DNA of 64,000 nucleotides from JADJOM01 sp046327715 (lineage in GTDB: Bacteria > Gemmatimonadota > Gemmatimonadetes > Gemmatimonadales > GWC2-71-9): the NCBI GenBank assembly GCA_046327715.1, contig JAXLXY010000001.1, positions 372,001 to 436,000 on the forward strand, given 5' to 3'. Positions 9,655 through 18,208 of this stretch are shown piece by piece. Under the pieces are notes generated by a model, which saw only the letters and a list, made by a program, of their open reading frames with translations, was not told the DNA's origin and searched no databases. Within the stretch, counting starts at the first letter, position 1. Every line of letters starts with the position of its first letter. Both the position numbers and the translations under genes were made by a program.

Positions 9655-9766
9655 AGGTGTGGTGTCGGCGCCTGCAGCGGTCGTGCATTCGTCGCGAGCA
9701 AACCACGACCAGCCGCGCTAGTTTCCGCCACTGAGCGCCTCGCTCACCCCGTACCCGGACCCGGCG

Positions 9767-10549
9767 ATGTCCTACACTACCCTGCTCTTCTCGGTCCGCG
9801 ATGGCCTGGCCACCATCACGATCAACCGCCCCGACAAGCTGAACGCCCTCAACGGCACCGTGATCGCCGAGCTGGGCACGGCGGCGGCGGAGGCCGCTTC
9901 CCGCGCCGACATCCAGGGCGTGATCCTCACCGGCGCGGGTGCCAAGGCCTTCGTGGCAGGGGCCGACATCGGCGAGCTCGCGAGGCAGGGCCCGCTCGAG
10001 GGCAAGCGGCGCTCCCTGGAGGGACAGGCGGTGTTCCGCCGGTTCGAGGCGATGCGGAAGCCGGTGGTGGCCGCCATCAACGGCTTCTGCCTGGGCGGGG
10101 GCTGTGAGCTGGCCATGGCCTGCCACCTCCGCATCGCGAGCACGACCGCGCGGTTCGGGCAGCCGGAGGTGAAGCTGGGCATCGGCCCGGGCTACGGGGG
10201 CACCGTCCGGTTGCCCCGGCTGGTGGGCCGTGGCCGGGCGCTCGAGCTGCTGCTCACCGGCGAGATGATCGCGGCGGAGGAGGCCTGGCGGATCGGCCTG
10301 GTGAACCGGGTGGTCGCGGCCGACCAGCTGCTGCCCACGACGGAGGCGCTGCTGCGCACCATGCTGGCCATGGGCCCACTGGCGGTCGCCGCGGTGCTCG
10401 AGGCGGTGGACGCCGGCTTCGAGATGCCCCAGAACGAGGCCCTCCTGCTCGAGGCCAACCACTTCGGGCTCCTCTCCGCCACCGCCGACATGCAGGAGGG
10501 GATGCGGGCGTTCCTCGAGAAGCGGCCGGCGCGGTTCGAGGGACGCTGA
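9767..10549 (+). CDS. Enoyl-CoA hydratase/isomerase family protein
   Basis: A 260-residue crotonase-fold enzyme of standard length. The oxyanion-hole stretch AGADIGEL, the core GGGCELAM and both acid/base glutamates of true hydratases (E114 in GGCEL and E134 in QPEV) are present. That supports hydration of 2-enoyl-CoA in fatty-acid beta-oxidation or a related CoA pathway rather than an isomerase with one Glu lost. It is monocistronic or the first gene of a + strand run. The fadD gene at 25518 could supply acyl-CoA, but the two are not linked. Confidence 0.92.
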   Translation: MSYTTLLFSVRDGLATITINRPDKLNALNGTVIAELGTAAAEAASRADIQGVILTGAGAKAFVAGADIGELARQGPLEGKRRSLEGQAVFRRFEAMRKPVVAAINGFCLGGGCELAMACHLRIASTTARFGQPEVKLGIGPGYGGTVRLPRLVGRGRALELLLTGEMIAAEEAWRIGLVNRVVAADQLLPTTEALLRTMLAMGPLAVAAVLEAVDAGFEMPQNEALLLEANHFGLLSATADMQEGMRAFLEKRPARFEGR

Positions 10550-10600
10550 GCTGCCCCGGACGACTGCCAATCCCCCTCGCAGGCGGCTAATTTTCCTGCC

Positions 10601-11026
10601 ATGAATCGTGGGCGCCGGATCCCGGACCGGCGGGTCGTCCGGGGCGTGGCGGCGGGAGCCGTCGGCCTGCTGCTCGGCTGCCTGACCCGGGACCGGCTCA
10701 CCTTTCCGGATCCGGTGGGTCCGGGCGCCGACGGCCCGCGGACGGTCATCGACGTCCCGGCCGCGGACACCACGGTCACGGCGGGGCCGGGCTACGTGGT
10801 CACCGGATTCAGCACGGACGCGGACGGCATCGATACGCTGTATTTCGAGACCGAGGGCGGGGCGTCGGGGTTTCCCCCGTTCACGGGGGGCGATGACAGC
10901 GTCCGGTTCGGGCTGCCGCTGACCACCACCGGGCAGGCCGGCGACACCATCATCCTCCGCGTCTTCGGCATCGACCGGCTGGGGAACCGGGGCGACACCG
11001 CGACCCGGCGCATCGCGGTCCAGTAG
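10601..11026 (+). CDS. Putative lipoprotein
   Basis: A 141-residue product with an Arg-rich N-terminus, a hydrophobic stretch and the lipobox LLLGC (Cys27), pointing to a lipid-anchored envelope protein. The mature part is rich in Thr, Asp and Gly (DTTVTAGPGYVVTGFSTDAD), like an immunoglobulin-type beta-sandwich. Its stop codon shares one base with the recF GTG start (TAGTG). It has no recognised function; the coupling to recF is unusual. Confidence 0.75.
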   Translation: MNRGRRIPDRRVVRGVAAGAVGLLLGCLTRDRLTFPDPVGPGADGPRTVIDVPAADTTVTAGPGYVVTGFSTDADGIDTLYFETEGGASGFPPFTGGDDSVRFGLPLTTTGQAGDTIILRVFGIDRLGNRGDTATRRIAVQ

Positions 11027-12111
11027 TGCGGCTGCAGCAGCTGACGGTGCGGAGCTTCCGGAACCTCGCGGACGCCACCCTGGCAGTGCCGCACGGCGGC
11101 GCGGTGCTGCTCGGCGCCAACGGGCAGGGCAAGACCAGCCTGCTGGAGGCGATCGCCTACCCGGTGCTGTTCCGCTCGTTCCGTACCGTGCTCGATGCGG
11201 AGCTGGTGCGGTTCGGGGAGGGCGGGTTCCATGTCGAGCTCGGCTTCCTCAAGGGCAGCGGGGCCCACCGGGTGGCGACGACCTTCCGGGCGCTGGGCCG
11301 GAAGAAACAGTTGCAGGTGGACGGCGTTCCCACGCCGCGGCTGGTGGATGCCGCAGGGGCGTGGCTGGCCGTGGTGTTCGCCCCCGACGACGTGCGCCTG
11401 GCCTCGGGACCCGCCACCGGGCGGCGGCTCTTCCTGGATCGGACGCTGGCGCTGTCGGATCCGGGGTATCTCACGGCCCTGGCTCGCTACCGGGCGGCGC
11501 TGGCCCAGCGCAACGCCGCGCTGCGGCAGGGCCGACTCGAGCTGGCGGACGCCTTCAACGCGCCGCTCGCGGAGGCCGGGGCCGTGGTGGTGGCGCGGCG
11601 GACGGCCTGGGTGGCGGCGGCGGCCGAGCCCTTCGAGGCGGCGCTGGTGGCGCTGGGGGAGCACGGCGGCGCTTCGACGCTGTCGTACCACGGGCACCCG
11701 GAGCTGGCGGATCCGGGCGCCTGGCCGGAGCGGCTGGCGCAGGCCACCGCGCGGGACCTGGCCCGGCGGATGACCACCGTGGGCCCGCACCGGGACGATC
11801 TCGAGCTGCGGCTGGGCGGGCACCCGTTGCGCGACTACGGTTCCACGGGCCAGCAGCGCAGCGCGGCGATCGCGCTCAAGCTGCTCGAGCTGGAGACCAT
11901 CGAGCGGGCCACCGGACGCTGCCCCGCCCTCCTGCTCGATGACGTCTTCGCCGAGCTCGACCCGGACCGGCAGGCGCGGCTCTCGCGGCGGCTCTTCGGC
12001 GGGCGGCCCGCGCAGGTTTTCATCTCTGCGCCGCGCGAGGACGAGCTGCCCGCCGACCTCGAGCTCCCCGTCTGGCGGGTGGCGGCGGGCGCCGTGTCGG
12101 ACGAGCACTGA
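11026..12111 (+). CDS. recF: DNA replication and repair protein RecF
   Basis: A 361-residue SMC-like ATPase. The Walker A motif is GANGQGKTS (residues 30-38), the ABC signature is STGQQRSAAIALK, and Walker B is ALLLDDVFAELD. RecF binds gapped DNA and helps load RecA with RecO and RecR. The GTG start is fixed by the one-base overlap with the upstream lipoprotein gene. It is followed by dciA and gyrB as in the classic dnaA-dnaN-recF-gyrB order, but dnaA and dnaN are not immediately upstream. Confidence 0.96.
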   Translation: MRLQQLTVRSFRNLADATLAVPHGGAVLLGANGQGKTSLLEAIAYPVLFRSFRTVLDAELVRFGEGGFHVELGFLKGSGAHRVATTFRALGRKKQLQVDGVPTPRLVDAAGAWLAVVFAPDDVRLASGPATGRRLFLDRTLALSDPGYLTALARYRAALAQRNAALRQGRLELADAFNAPLAEAGAVVVARRTAWVAAAAEPFEAALVALGEHGGASTLSYHGHPELADPGAWPERLAQATARDLARRMTTVGPHRDDLELRLGGHPLRDYGSTGQQRSAAIALKLLELETIERATGRCPALLLDDVFAELDPDRQARLSRRLFGGRPAQVFISAPREDELPADLELPVWRVAAGAVSDEH

Positions 12112-12130
12112 GCTGGCGCAAGGAGCGGGC

Positions 12131-12457
12131 ATGGGGATCAAGTACGACCGCGGGCCGGTGCGCCCGACCCCGCTGGGTGAGGTGATCGCCGGCTACCTGA
12201 AGCGGGCGGGCCTCGCCAAGCGGATCGGGCAGGCGGGGGTCGTGGAGGCGTGGGCGGAGCTGGTGGGGCCGCAGATCGCCAAGGTGACGACGGCGGAGTC
12301 GGTCACGCCCGACGGCATCCTCCGTGTCCGCGTGGCGAGCGCCGCGTGGGCCTCGGAGCTGTCACTCATGTCGCCCCAGATCCTGGCCCGCCTCAACACC
12401 GGGCGGACCGGCCGGATCCGGCAGATCCGCTGGATGGCCGGCGGAGTGGAGCGGTAG
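12131..12457 (+). CDS. dciA: DUF721/DciA-family protein (replicative helicase operator)
   Basis: A 108-residue product. Start at ATG 12131 with AGGAG at 12120-12124; a longer frame upstream is a shadow of recF. The segment VVEAWAELVGPQIAKVTTAE and the downstream LRVRVASAAWASELSLM are typical of the DUF721 domain. DciA proteins act with the replicative helicase DnaB in most bacteria that lack DnaC/DnaI. Its position between recF and gyrB is the same as that of the DUF721 gene in actinobacteria and others, supporting the assignment. Confidence 0.88.
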   Translation: MGIKYDRGPVRPTPLGEVIAGYLKRAGLAKRIGQAGVVEAWAELVGPQIAKVTTAESVTPDGILRVRVASAAWASELSLMSPQILARLNTGRTGRIRQIRWMAGGVER

Positions 12458-12539
12458 GGCGGGAGGGCGACAAGCCCGTACGGCGGCAGGGCGGTACGTC
12501 AGGGGACGCAGCCCAACGGATCACCAGAACGGATGGGGC

Positions 12540-14489
12540 ATGGCCAAGGAAAACGGGAACGGCGAGCAGCAGGAGTACGGCGCAGACTCGATCCAGGTCC
12601 TCAAGGGACTGGAGGCGGTGCGCAAGCGGCCGGGGATGTACATCGGTTCCACCGGCGAGAACGGGTTGCACCACCTGGTCTACGAGGTGGTGGACAACTC
12701 GATCGACGAGGCGCTGGCCGGCTACTGCGACGACATCAAGGTCACCATCCACAAGGACAACTCGATCTCGGTGGAGGACAACGGGCGCGGCATCCCGGTG
12801 GACATGCACCCGACCGAGAAGCTGCCCGCGGTGGAGGTGGCGCTGACCGTGCTGCACGCCGGCGGCAAGTTCGACAAGTCCAACTACAAGGTCTCCGGCG
12901 GCCTGCATGGCGTCGGCGTGTCGGTGGTCAACGCGCTGTCCGAACGCACCGAGGTGATCGTCCGGCGCGACGGCTTCAAGTGGCGCATGACCTTCGTGCG
13001 CGGCCAGACCGTCAAGAAGCTGGAGAAGCTCGACAAGGCGAAGGAGACCGGGACCCTGGTCCGGTTCAAGCCCGACCCCGAGATCTTCAGCGTCCTCGAG
13101 TACAGCTGGAACACCCTGGCCGACCGGCTGCGGCAGCTCGCGTTCCTGAACAAGGGCGTGAACATCAGCCTCAAGGACGACCGGCCGGACGAGCCCCGGA
13201 GCGAGACGTTCTTCGCCAAGGGCGGGCTGGTCCAGTTCGTGGAGTGGCTCAACCGCAACAAGAAGCCGCTGCACCCCAAGCCGATCGCCTTCACGGTCAC
13301 CAAGGACGACGTCGAGGTCGACGTGGCCATCCAGTACGAGGATGGCTACAACGAGAACATCTTCACGTTCGTCAACAACATCAACACCCACGAGGGCGGC
13401 ACCCACCTCACCGGGTTCCGCGCCGCGCTCACCCGAGCCATCAACGAGTTCGCCAAGCAGCAGGGGTCGCTCAAGAAGGAGGACTTCACCCTCACCGGCG
13501 AGGACATCCGCGAGGGGCTCACGGCGATCGTGCACTGCAAGGTCCGGGAACCCCAGTTCGAGGGGCAGACCAAGACCAAGCTGGGCAACTCCGAGGTGGA
13601 GGGCATCGTCAAGCAGGTGGTGTACGACCAGCTGCGCACCTTCCTCGACGAGAAGCCGGCGGTGGGCCGCGCGGTCATCGAGAAGGCGGTGAGCGCGGCC
13701 CGGGCACGGGAGGCGGCCCGCAAGGCCCGAGACCTGGTGCGGAAGAAGTCGGGCCTCGAGGGCGCGGTCCTCCCCGGCAAGCTCGCCGACTGCTCGCTCG
13801 ACGACCCGGCGATGTGCGAGCTCTACCTGGTCGAGGGCGACTCGGCCGGCGGCAGCGCCAAGCAGGGACGCGACCGCCAGTTCCAGGCGATCCTGCCCCT
13901 GCGCGGCAAGATCCTCAACGTGGAGAAGGCGCGGATCGACAAGATCCTCTCCAACGAGGAGATCCGCTCCATGATCACCGCGATCGGCGCCGGCGTCCGG
14001 GAGGACTTCAAGCTCGACGACGTCCGCTACCACAAGATCGTGATCATGACCGACGCCGACGTCGACGGCGCGCACATCCGTACCCTGCTGCTGACCTTCT
14101 TCTTCCGGCAGATGCCCGAGCTCATCGACGCGGGCTACATCTACATCGCCCAGCCGCCCCTGTTCCGGGTGGCCCGCGGCAGCGGCAAGAAGGAGGAGAA
14201 GTACTACGCCTACGACGAGAAGGAGCGCGACGAGTACGTCAAGCGCGTCTCCGGCGGCGACGGCAAGGGGAGCGTGGCGATCCAGCGCTACAAGGGCCTG
14301 GGTGAGATGAACCCGGACCAGCTGTGGGAAACCACCATGGACCCCTCACGGCGCACCATCCTGCGGGTCACCCTCGACGCCGCGGTGGAGGCCTCCAAGC
14401 TGTTCGAGGAGCTGATGGGCGATGAAGTGGAGCCGCGCCGGCTCTTCATCGAGCGGAACGCCAAGTACGTGAGCCACCTGGACGTCTAG
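12540..14489 (+). CDS. gyrB: DNA gyrase subunit B
   Basis: A 649-residue product. ATG 12540 begins MAKENGNGEQ; the open frame further upstream belongs to the dciA region. The GHKL ATPase part shows VVDNSIDEALAG, DNGRGIPVD and GGLHGVGVSVVNAL; the TOPRIM part shows YLVEGDSAGGSAKQGRDR and MTDADVDGAHI; the C-terminus has the gyrase signature QRYKGLGEMNPDQLWETTM. It supplies ATP hydrolysis for negative supercoiling with GyrA, which is not in the window. ParE is the only alternative; the gene order and signature favour GyrB. Confidence 0.97.
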   Translation: MAKENGNGEQQEYGADSIQVLKGLEAVRKRPGMYIGSTGENGLHHLVYEVVDNSIDEALAGYCDDIKVTIHKDNSISVEDNGRGIPVDMHPTEKLPAVEVALTVLHAGGKFDKSNYKVSGGLHGVGVSVVNALSERTEVIVRRDGFKWRMTFVRGQTVKKLEKLDKAKETGTLVRFKPDPEIFSVLEYSWNTLADRLRQLAFLNKGVNISLKDDRPDEPRSETFFAKGGLVQFVEWLNRNKKPLHPKPIAFTVTKDDVEVDVAIQYEDGYNENIFTFVNNINTHEGGTHLTGFRAALTRAINEFAKQQGSLKKEDFTLTGEDIREGLTAIVHCKVREPQFEGQTKTKLGNSEVEGIVKQVVYDQLRTFLDEKPAVGRAVIEKAVSAARAREAARKARDLVRKKSGLEGAVLPGKLADCSLDDPAMCELYLVEGDSAGGSAKQGRDRQFQAILPLRGKILNVEKARIDKILSNEEIRSMITAIGAGVREDFKLDDVRYHKIVIMTDADVDGAHIRTLLLTFFFRQMPELIDAGYIYIAQPPLFRVARGSGKKEEKYYAYDEKERDEYVKRVSGGDGKGSVAIQRYKGLGEMNPDQLWETTMDPSRRTILRVTLDAAVEASKLFEELMGDEVEPRRLFIERNAKYVSHLDV

Positions 14490-14517
14490 GCGGCTCGGCG
14501 GCTCGGCGGCTAGGCGG
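14489..14517 (+). repeat. Octamer tandem repeat GGCGGCTC after gyrB
   Basis: About 3.6 copies of the 8-bp unit GGCGGCTC (third copy GGCGGCTA) lie immediately after the gyrB stop and before the terminator hairpin. A related unit, GGCGGTTC, is found after gcvP at 53551. Confidence 0.8.
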
Positions 14518-14524
14518 AATGATG

Positions 14525-14548
14525 GGGGTGGAGCCTCGGCTCCACCCC
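14525..14548. terminator. Bidirectional terminator hairpin after gyrB
   Basis: GGGGTGGAGC pairs perfectly with GCTCCACCCC around a CTCG tetraloop. It lies between the convergent gyrB and the small membrane-protein gene, overlapping the last base of the latter's stop codon. Confidence 0.75.
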
Positions 14549-14775
14549 TATCGCGTTGGTGGGCGGCCGGCGCCCGGGCCCCAGTCGTCGCCCTGGAAGC
14601 CCTCCTCGGGGCGCTGGTGCAGGTCGAGGTCCCGGACCTCCCGCTCCGCGGCCTCCAGCTCGTCGGCCTCGGGCGGCTCCACCGCGTCGTCGGGGTCGGC
14701 CGCCCGCTTCCCGCCCGGCGCGAGGAGCCAGGCCAGCACGGCCCCGAGCAGCAGCAGGGTGAAGAGCGCGCCCAT
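14548..14775 (-). CDS. Small single-pass membrane protein
   Basis: A 75-residue product with an N-terminal hydrophobic segment (ALFTLLLLGAVLAWLLAP) followed by an acidic, charged tail (ADELEAAEREVRDLDLHQ). Its ATG shares a base with the nucleoside phosphorylase stop (TGATG), which argues for a real, co-translated gene. No family is recognised. Confidence 0.6.
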   Translation of the reverse strand: MGALFTLLLLGAVLAWLLAPGGKRAADPDDAVEPPEADELEAAEREVRDLDLHQRPEEGFQGDDWGPGAGRPPTR

Positions 14776-16097
14776 CAGCCGCGCGTCTCCCCCCGGGCCG
14801 TGATCCGGCTGACGAGGAGCGGGAGCTGTGGCGCCGGATCACCGAAGCGGATGGCGCGGCCGAGGGCCGCAAGGCCGATGTCCACGCCAGCCGGATCGGC
14901 CGCGAAGACCGACGCGATCGGCTCGCCCCGGGCCACGCGGGCCCCGGGCCGGCCCGAGACCACGAAACCGACGCTCGGGTTGATGACGTCGCCGAGGCGG
15001 CGCCGGCCGCCCCCCATGGCCACGACCGCCTCGCCGAGGGGCCGCGGGTCCACCGCGGCGATGGTGCCGGCGGCCGGGGCCTCGAACAGCTCCACCTCCG
15101 CCGCCTGGGGCAGGCGTCCGGGGTCGTCGACCACCGCGGGGTCGCCGCCCTGCGCCTCGACCAGCTGACGGAACCGGTCGAGCGCCGCGCCGGAGGCGAG
15201 CGCATCGTCGACCAGCCGCCGGGCCGCCGCCGGATCGGGGGCGCGCCCCCCCAGCAGCGCCATCTCCATGGCCAGCGCGCGGGTGACGGTGAGCAGGTCC
15301 TCCGGGCCCTGGCCGGTGAGCGCCAGGAGCGCTTCCTCGACTTCGAGGGCGTTGCCGATGGCCCGGCCGAGGGGCCGGTCCATGGCGGTCACGAGGGCGG
15401 TGGTGCGGCACCCCGCCGCTTCCCCGAGGTCCACCATCGTGCGGGCGAGGGCATGGGCATCGTCCACGTCGGGCAGGAAGGCCCCGCTGCCGGCCTTGAC
15501 GTCGAGCACCAGGCCGGTGAGCCCTTCCGCCAGCTTCTTGGACATGATGCTGGCGGCGATGAGCGGGATGGCGGGGACGGTGCCGGTGACGTCGCGGAGG
15601 GCGTAGAGCCGGCGGTCGGCCGGGGCGATCGCCTCGGTCTGGCCGAACATGGCCACGCCGATGCGCGCCACCTGGGCCTGCACCGCGGCGAGTGGGAGGT
15701 CGGTCCGGAACCCGGGGATGGACTCGAGCTTGTCGGTGGTGCCCCCGGTGTGCCCCAGGCCCCGGCCCGACATCATGGGCACGGCCAAGCCGAGGCTCGC
15801 CACGAGCGGCGCGAGGACCAGGGAGACCTTGTCGCCCACGCCGCCGGTGGAGTGCTTGTCCACCCGCGCGGGCGCCCCCTCCGGCCAGGCGAGCCGCGCC
15901 CCGGAATCGCGCATGACCCGGGTCAGGACGGCGAGCTCCTCCGGGGTGAGCCCGCGCCAGACGATGGCCATGAGGAGGGCCGACATCTGGTAGTCGGGCA
16001 CATCGTCGGCCAGGTAGGCGGCGAGCAGCGCCTCCCACTCGGCCGCCGCCAGGGCGCCTCCGTCACGCTTGCGCTCGATGAGAGACTGGACCAGCAT
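14775..16097 (-). CDS. Thymidine/pyrimidine-nucleoside phosphorylase
   Basis: A 440-residue product starting at MLVQSLIERK (ATG 16097). The longer frame to 16346 only translates the heptamer repeat and is rejected. The phosphate site KHSTGGVGDK (81-90) and the family signature SGRGLGHTGGTTDKLE (110-125) are intact. The enzyme cleaves thymidine, and in the Pdp type also uridine, with phosphate, releasing base and (deoxy)ribose 1-phosphate for salvage. DeoA and Pdp cannot be told apart with confidence by eye. Confidence 0.93.
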   Translation of the reverse strand: MLVQSLIERKRDGGALAAAEWEALLAAYLADDVPDYQMSALLMAIVWRGLTPEELAVLTRVMRDSGARLAWPEGAPARVDKHSTGGVGDKVSLVLAPLVASLGLAVPMMSGRGLGHTGGTTDKLESIPGFRTDLPLAAVQAQVARIGVAMFGQTEAIAPADRRLYALRDVTGTVPAIPLIAASIMSKKLAEGLTGLVLDVKAGSGAFLPDVDDAHALARTMVDLGEAAGCRTTALVTAMDRPLGRAIGNALEVEEALLALTGQGPEDLLTVTRALAMEMALLGGRAPDPAAARRLVDDALASGAALDRFRQLVEAQGGDPAVVDDPGRLPQAAEVELFEAPAAGTIAAVDPRPLGEAVVAMGGGRRRLGDVINPSVGFVVSGRPGARVARGEPIASVFAADPAGVDIGLAALGRAIRFGDPAPQLPLLVSRITARGETRG

Positions 16098-16117
16098 TGA
16101 ACCCGTGGGTGAATGGC

Positions 16118-16173
16118 AAACGGGAAACGGGAAACGGGAAACGGGAAACGGGAAACGGGAAACGGGAAACGGG
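16118..16173 (+). repeat. Eight perfect tandem copies of the heptamer AAACGGG
   Basis: Units start at 16118, 16125, 16132, 16139, 16146, 16153, 16160 and 16167 with no mismatch. The array fills most of the 83-bp space between the divergent starts of the nucleoside phosphorylase (16097) and the TPR protein (16181), so copy-number change would alter spacing in the shared promoter region. Confidence 0.97.
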
Positions 16174-16180
16174 AGCAAGG

Positions 16181-17005
16181 ATGCCGCGAACCACCCTCGG
16201 ACGCAAGCAACGCCTCGGCCTGGCCCTGCTGGCCACCCTTGCCTTCGCGGGCGGCGCGGCGGCGCAGACATCCCCGGATGCCACCACGCTGCTGCAGGAG
16301 GGCATTGCGGCGCACCTCGCGCGCGACATGCCGACGGCGCTGGCACGGTTCGAGGCGGCGCTCGGGGCGGACTCGACGAGCTACGAGGCGGCGTGGCGCG
16401 CCGGCGAGACGCTGCTCGACATCGGGAAGCAGACCCCCGACACGGTGAAGAGCCCGGCCCGCGATTCCCTGTACGCGCGGGCGGAGGCCTACGGGCGGCG
16501 GGCGGTGGCGCTCAACCCGGACGGCACCGACGGACGGTACGTGCTCGCCGCGGCCATCGGGCGGGCTTCGCTCACCAAGAGCAAGAAGGAGCGGGTGCGG
16601 CGCGCCGCGGAGATCCGGGCGGAGGCCCTCCGGGCGCTCGAGCTCGACGCGTCGAACCACAAGGCATACCACGTGATGGGCCGGTGGAACGCGGAGATCA
16701 TGCGACTGTCGGGGCTGGAGCGGTTCTTCGCCAGGAACTTCCTGGGGGGCAAGATCTTCAGCGCGGCGAGCTGGGACAGCGCGGTGGTCTACATGGACCG
16801 CGCGGTGGCGGCGAGCCCTGAGACGATCTACCACCACCTGGACCTGGCGGAGATCCTGGTGGAACGGGGCCGCTACACCGAGGCCCGCGGCCACCTGGAG
16901 GAGATCGCGCGGCTGCCGGTCTTCGACGTCATGGACCCCGCCTACAAGGAGCAGGCCCAGGCGCTGGAGCGCCGGATCCATGGCAAGGCGGACAAGGGGC
17001 GCTAG
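16181..17005 (+). CDS. Exported TPR-repeat protein
   Basis: A 274-residue product. ATG 16181 gives a clean signal peptide (RKQRLGLALLATLAFAGGAA, cleavage AAAQ). The in-frame ATG at 16097 would read through the heptamer array and is unlikely. TPR-like helices follow (HLARDMPTALARFEAAL near residue 45, and LAEILVERGRYTEARGHLEE near 230). It is probably periplasmic. Overall it resembles bacterial TPR proteins annotated as RMD-like; a function is not assigned. The stop codon overlaps that of the convergent YtxH gene (CTAG). Confidence 0.82.
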   Translation: MPRTTLGRKQRLGLALLATLAFAGGAAAQTSPDATTLLQEGIAAHLARDMPTALARFEAALGADSTSYEAAWRAGETLLDIGKQTPDTVKSPARDSLYARAEAYGRRAVALNPDGTDGRYVLAAAIGRASLTKSKKERVRRAAEIRAEALRALELDASNHKAYHVMGRWNAEIMRLSGLERFFARNFLGGKIFSAASWDSAVVYMDRAVAASPETIYHHLDLAEILVERGRYTEARGHLEEIARLPVFDVMDPAYKEQAQALERRIHGKADKGR

Positions 17006-17331
17006 ACGCCCAGCTCCTCCCCCAGGTCATCGAGGCCCTGCGCGAGCCGCTCGCGGAGGGCTTCCTTCTTTTCCCGCAGGGTGCGGCCGGCCCCGGCCCG
17101 CAGGGCGTCGACCCCCTCGCGGGCGTCGCGGGCGAGGGCGCGGCCCCGCTTGCGCACGATCCGGCGGGTCTCTTCGCCGGACGCCGGGGCAAAGAGCAGC
17201 GCCAGGCCGGCGCCCACGGCCGCGCCGATGACCAGCCCGGTCAGGAAGCTGGAGCGGTCCCGGTCGGGGCGGCCGGGGGCTTCCGCGTCGGCCTCGTCCG
17301 CCTCCCGGCGATATTCACGGTCCTCGCGCAT
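17002..17331 (-). CDS. YtxH domain-containing membrane protein
   Basis: A 109-residue product: a charged N-terminus, one glycine-rich membrane segment with FAPASGEETR directly after it (the YtxH signature), then an Arg/Glu-rich amphipathic helix. YtxH proteins are small envelope or general-stress proteins of unknown biochemistry. The gene converges on the TPR gene and shares the CTAG overlap of the two stop codons. Confidence 0.85.
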   Translation of the reverse strand: MREDREYRREADEADAEAPGRPDRDRSSFLTGLVIGAAVGAGLALLFAPASGEETRRIVRKRGRALARDAREGVDALRAGAGRTLREKKEALRERLAQGLDDLGEELGV

Positions 17332-17421
17332 CGGTCCTCCTTGGCATGGAGAGGAAAGGTACCCCCGCTTGACCGACCTTCGCCATGCGGTGACAATTCG
17401 GCACCCCTACCAGACGATCCC

Positions 17422-18198
17422 ATGACCGTTCAGGCCGTCCTGTCCGACGAGGTGGAACGCCTCCAGACCCGGGTCCGGGAACTGGAGCACGAGCGGAAGC
17501 ACCTGCTCGCCATCATCGAGATCCTGCAGGAGCTGGCCGGCTCGCTGCACTTCGTGGACATCATGCAGTCGATCGCCCGGCGGCTGGGCGAGGCCTTCGG
17601 CCTGGACCGGTCGTCCATCTTCCTGGCCGAGCGCGATGGCCGGACGGCGCGGCTGGTGGCCAGCTTCGAGGACCCGAGCATCCGGAACTACGTGGTCGAC
17701 CTCGACCGCTACCCGGAGCTCCGTCGCGCGCTCACCAACGGCGAGACGGTGTACATCCCGGATGTCGAGCAGGACCCCTCGATGGCCCACCTCAAGGGCG
17801 CCTTCGACACCCGGAAGGTCCGCTCGATCACCGTGGTGCCGATCACCTGGCGGGGCGCCTCCATCGGCGCGATCCTGCTGCGCACCTTCCGCGACGGCCC
17901 CGCCTTCTCGGAGGCGGACGTGCGCTTCTGCCAGGTGGTGGCAAGCCTGACCGCCAAGGCGCTGCGCAACGCCCACCGCTTCGAGAAGCTGCAGCAGCGG
18001 GTGGGCGACACCAGCAGCCGCGCGGTGGAACGCGAGCGGGTGGCGCTGGTCGGGTTCCTGCGCCGGCTGCTGGACGAGTTCGCCTCGCGGGAGGGGCCGT
18101 GGAGCGAGGGCGTGCTCGCCAAGGCGAGCGCGGAGGAGATCGAGCGGCTGGTTGGCGTGGCGCTGACCGTGCTGCAGCAGGAGGCCGCGGCGCGGTAG
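17422..18198 (+). CDS. GAF-domain sensor protein
   Basis: A 258-residue product starting at ATG 17422. Residues 5-35 form a short coiled coil (DEVERLQTRVRELEHERKHL); about 45-190 form a GAF domain (RLGEAFGLDRSSIFLAERDG ... ITVVPITWRGASIGAILL); a helical tail follows. No kinase or cyclase output domain is attached, so it likely acts through partner proteins. It lies 10 bp before ligA on the same strand. The ligand is unknown. Confidence 0.85.
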   Translation: MTVQAVLSDEVERLQTRVRELEHERKHLLAIIEILQELAGSLHFVDIMQSIARRLGEAFGLDRSSIFLAERDGRTARLVASFEDPSIRNYVVDLDRYPELRRALTNGETVYIPDVEQDPSMAHLKGAFDTRKVRSITVVPITWRGASIGAILLRTFRDGPAFSEADVRFCQVVASLTAKALRNAHRFEKLQQRVGDTSSRAVERERVALVGFLRRLLDEFASREGPWSEGVLAKASAEEIERLVGVALTVLQQEAAAR

Positions 18199-18208
18199 GG
18201 CCCGTCCC

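Larger units (their letters stand above)
9379..9766. other. Intergenic region between divergent genes
   Basis: About 390 bp without a convincing gene. It holds a strikingly AT-rich island (about 9505-9580) in an otherwise GC-rich window, a short inverted repeat TGGCA-N7-TGCCA at 9451-9467 that could be an operator, and a strong hairpin at 9635-9654. Both flanking genes point outward, so their promoters should lie here. Confidence 0.7.

Noticed and set aside
12393..14075. 560-residue minus-strand frame opposite gyrB
   Set aside because: Fully antisense to gyrB, no domain recognisable, low-complexity composition from the codon bias of gyrB.
16118..16173. Possible CRISPR array
   Set aside because: The repeats are directly adjacent 7-mers without spacers, and no cas gene is near; it is a simple tandem repeat.
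16098..16346. N-terminal extension of the nucleoside phosphorylase to 16346
   Set aside because: It would translate the heptamer array as repeated FPFPVSR; the enzyme family begins at MLVQSLIERK.
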